Positions 6,058 to 6,160 of a stretch of 6,160 nucleotides of DNA are shown here, piece after piece; position 1 is the stretch's first letter, and each line of letters begins with the position of its first letter. Source of the DNA: an uncultured Acidimicrobiia bacterium. GTDB taxonomy: Bacteria; Actinomycetota; Acidimicrobiia; Spongiisociales; JAENVV01. Made by a program: the position numbers and the translations under genes. The notes beneath the pieces are model-generated. The model was not told where the DNA came from and searched no databases. It saw only the letters and a list, made by a program, of their open reading frames with translations. The stretch spans positions 1 through 6,160 of the forward strand of contig CAJQPD010000098.1 in assembly GCA_905480085.1 (NCBI GenBank), written 5' to 3'.

Positions 6058-6129
6058 TGGGCCGTGCTGGATTTGAACCAGCGACCTCTTCCGTGTCAGG
6101 GAAGCGCTCTCCCCCTGAGCTAACGGCCC
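6058..6129 (-). tRNA. tRNA-Val (anticodon GAC)
   Basis: A complete 72-base cloverleaf reads on the minus strand. Acceptor stem: GGGCCGT with ACGGCCC (7 perfect pairs). D-stem: GCTC with GAGC around a 7-base loop. Anticodon stem: CTTCC with GGAAG around CTGACAC, giving anticodon GAC, which reads GUC and GUU valine codons. A 5-base variable loop follows, then the T-stem GCTGG with CCAGC around TTCAAAT. The discriminator base is A (6058). It is followed by TCA rather than CCA, so the CCA end must be added by nucleotidyltransferase. No intron or mismatch is seen. A terminator lies immediately downstream. Confidence 0.97.
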
Positions 6130-6143
6130 TGGGGACTTACATT

Positions 6144-6159
6144 TCCGACCGAAGTCGGA
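6144..6159 (-). other. UUCG-tetraloop hairpin at the right edge
   Basis: On the minus strand TCCGAC-TTCG-GTCGGA forms a 6-bp stem closed by a C(UUCG)G tetraloop, one of the most stable RNA hairpins. It lies 14 bp before the tRNA-Val 5' end. No T-run follows on this strand; the plus-strand tail lies outside the window. It may be the end of an upstream transcript, a processing or attenuation structure, or part of a gene cut by the window edge. Confidence 0.4.
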
Positions 6160-6160
6160 G

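Overview
The window looks like ordinary chromosome of a high-GC bacterium. By eye, third codon positions favour G/C, the tRNA gene does not encode its CCA end, and the lactone oxidase resembles mycobacterial proteins as I recall them. An actinobacterium is my best guess, possibly an uncultured or environmental lineage. The lineage is inference; no rRNA or phylogenetic marker is present. I see no transposase, integrase, phage gene, CRISPR array or toxin-antitoxin pair.

Layout, left to right. (1) Bases 1-1955, plus strand: most of a membrane-anchored class III nucleotide cyclase whose N-terminus lies beyond the left edge. It has about eight membrane helices, a helical/GAF-like linker and a C-terminal cyclase domain with all metal-binding and transition-state residues. 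(2) 2002-2760, minus strand: a classical short-chain dehydrogenase/reductase (SDR), convergent with the cyclase. (3) 2980-4002, minus strand: an NAD(P)-dependent D-2-hydroxyacid dehydrogenase with its own hairpin terminator in the 219-bp gap before the SDR. (4) 4003-4207: a divergent intergenic region that should hold promoters for genes on both sides. (5) 4208-5413, plus strand: an FAD-dependent sugar-1,4-lactone oxidase/dehydrogenase of the gulonolactone/arabinonolactone/alditol oxidase family. (6) 5520-5924, plus strand: a small SnoaL/NTF2-like protein. (7) 6058-6129, minus strand: tRNA-Val(GAC), followed by a strong intrinsic terminator at 6024-6052. A UUCG-capped hairpin sits at the right edge.

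How the genes may work together: the three central oxidoreductases (SDR, 2-hydroxyacid dehydrogenase and FAD lactone oxidase) could form a small sugar/aldonate oxidation group. One enzyme would oxidise a sugar or polyol, the flavoenzyme would act on the lactone or alditol, and the hydroxyacid dehydrogenase would interconvert a 2-keto acid and a 2-hydroxy acid. This is an inference from family membership and proximity. The genes are not one operon: two transcription directions and an internal hairpin separate them. The cyclase and the tRNA appear to be independent neighbours. I found no convincing new biological system. The most interesting points are the Lys/Thr (class IIIb-type) cyclase site with a possible degenerate HD-GYP-like linker, and the unusual substrate loop and cofactor motif of the 2-hydroxyacid dehydrogenase.
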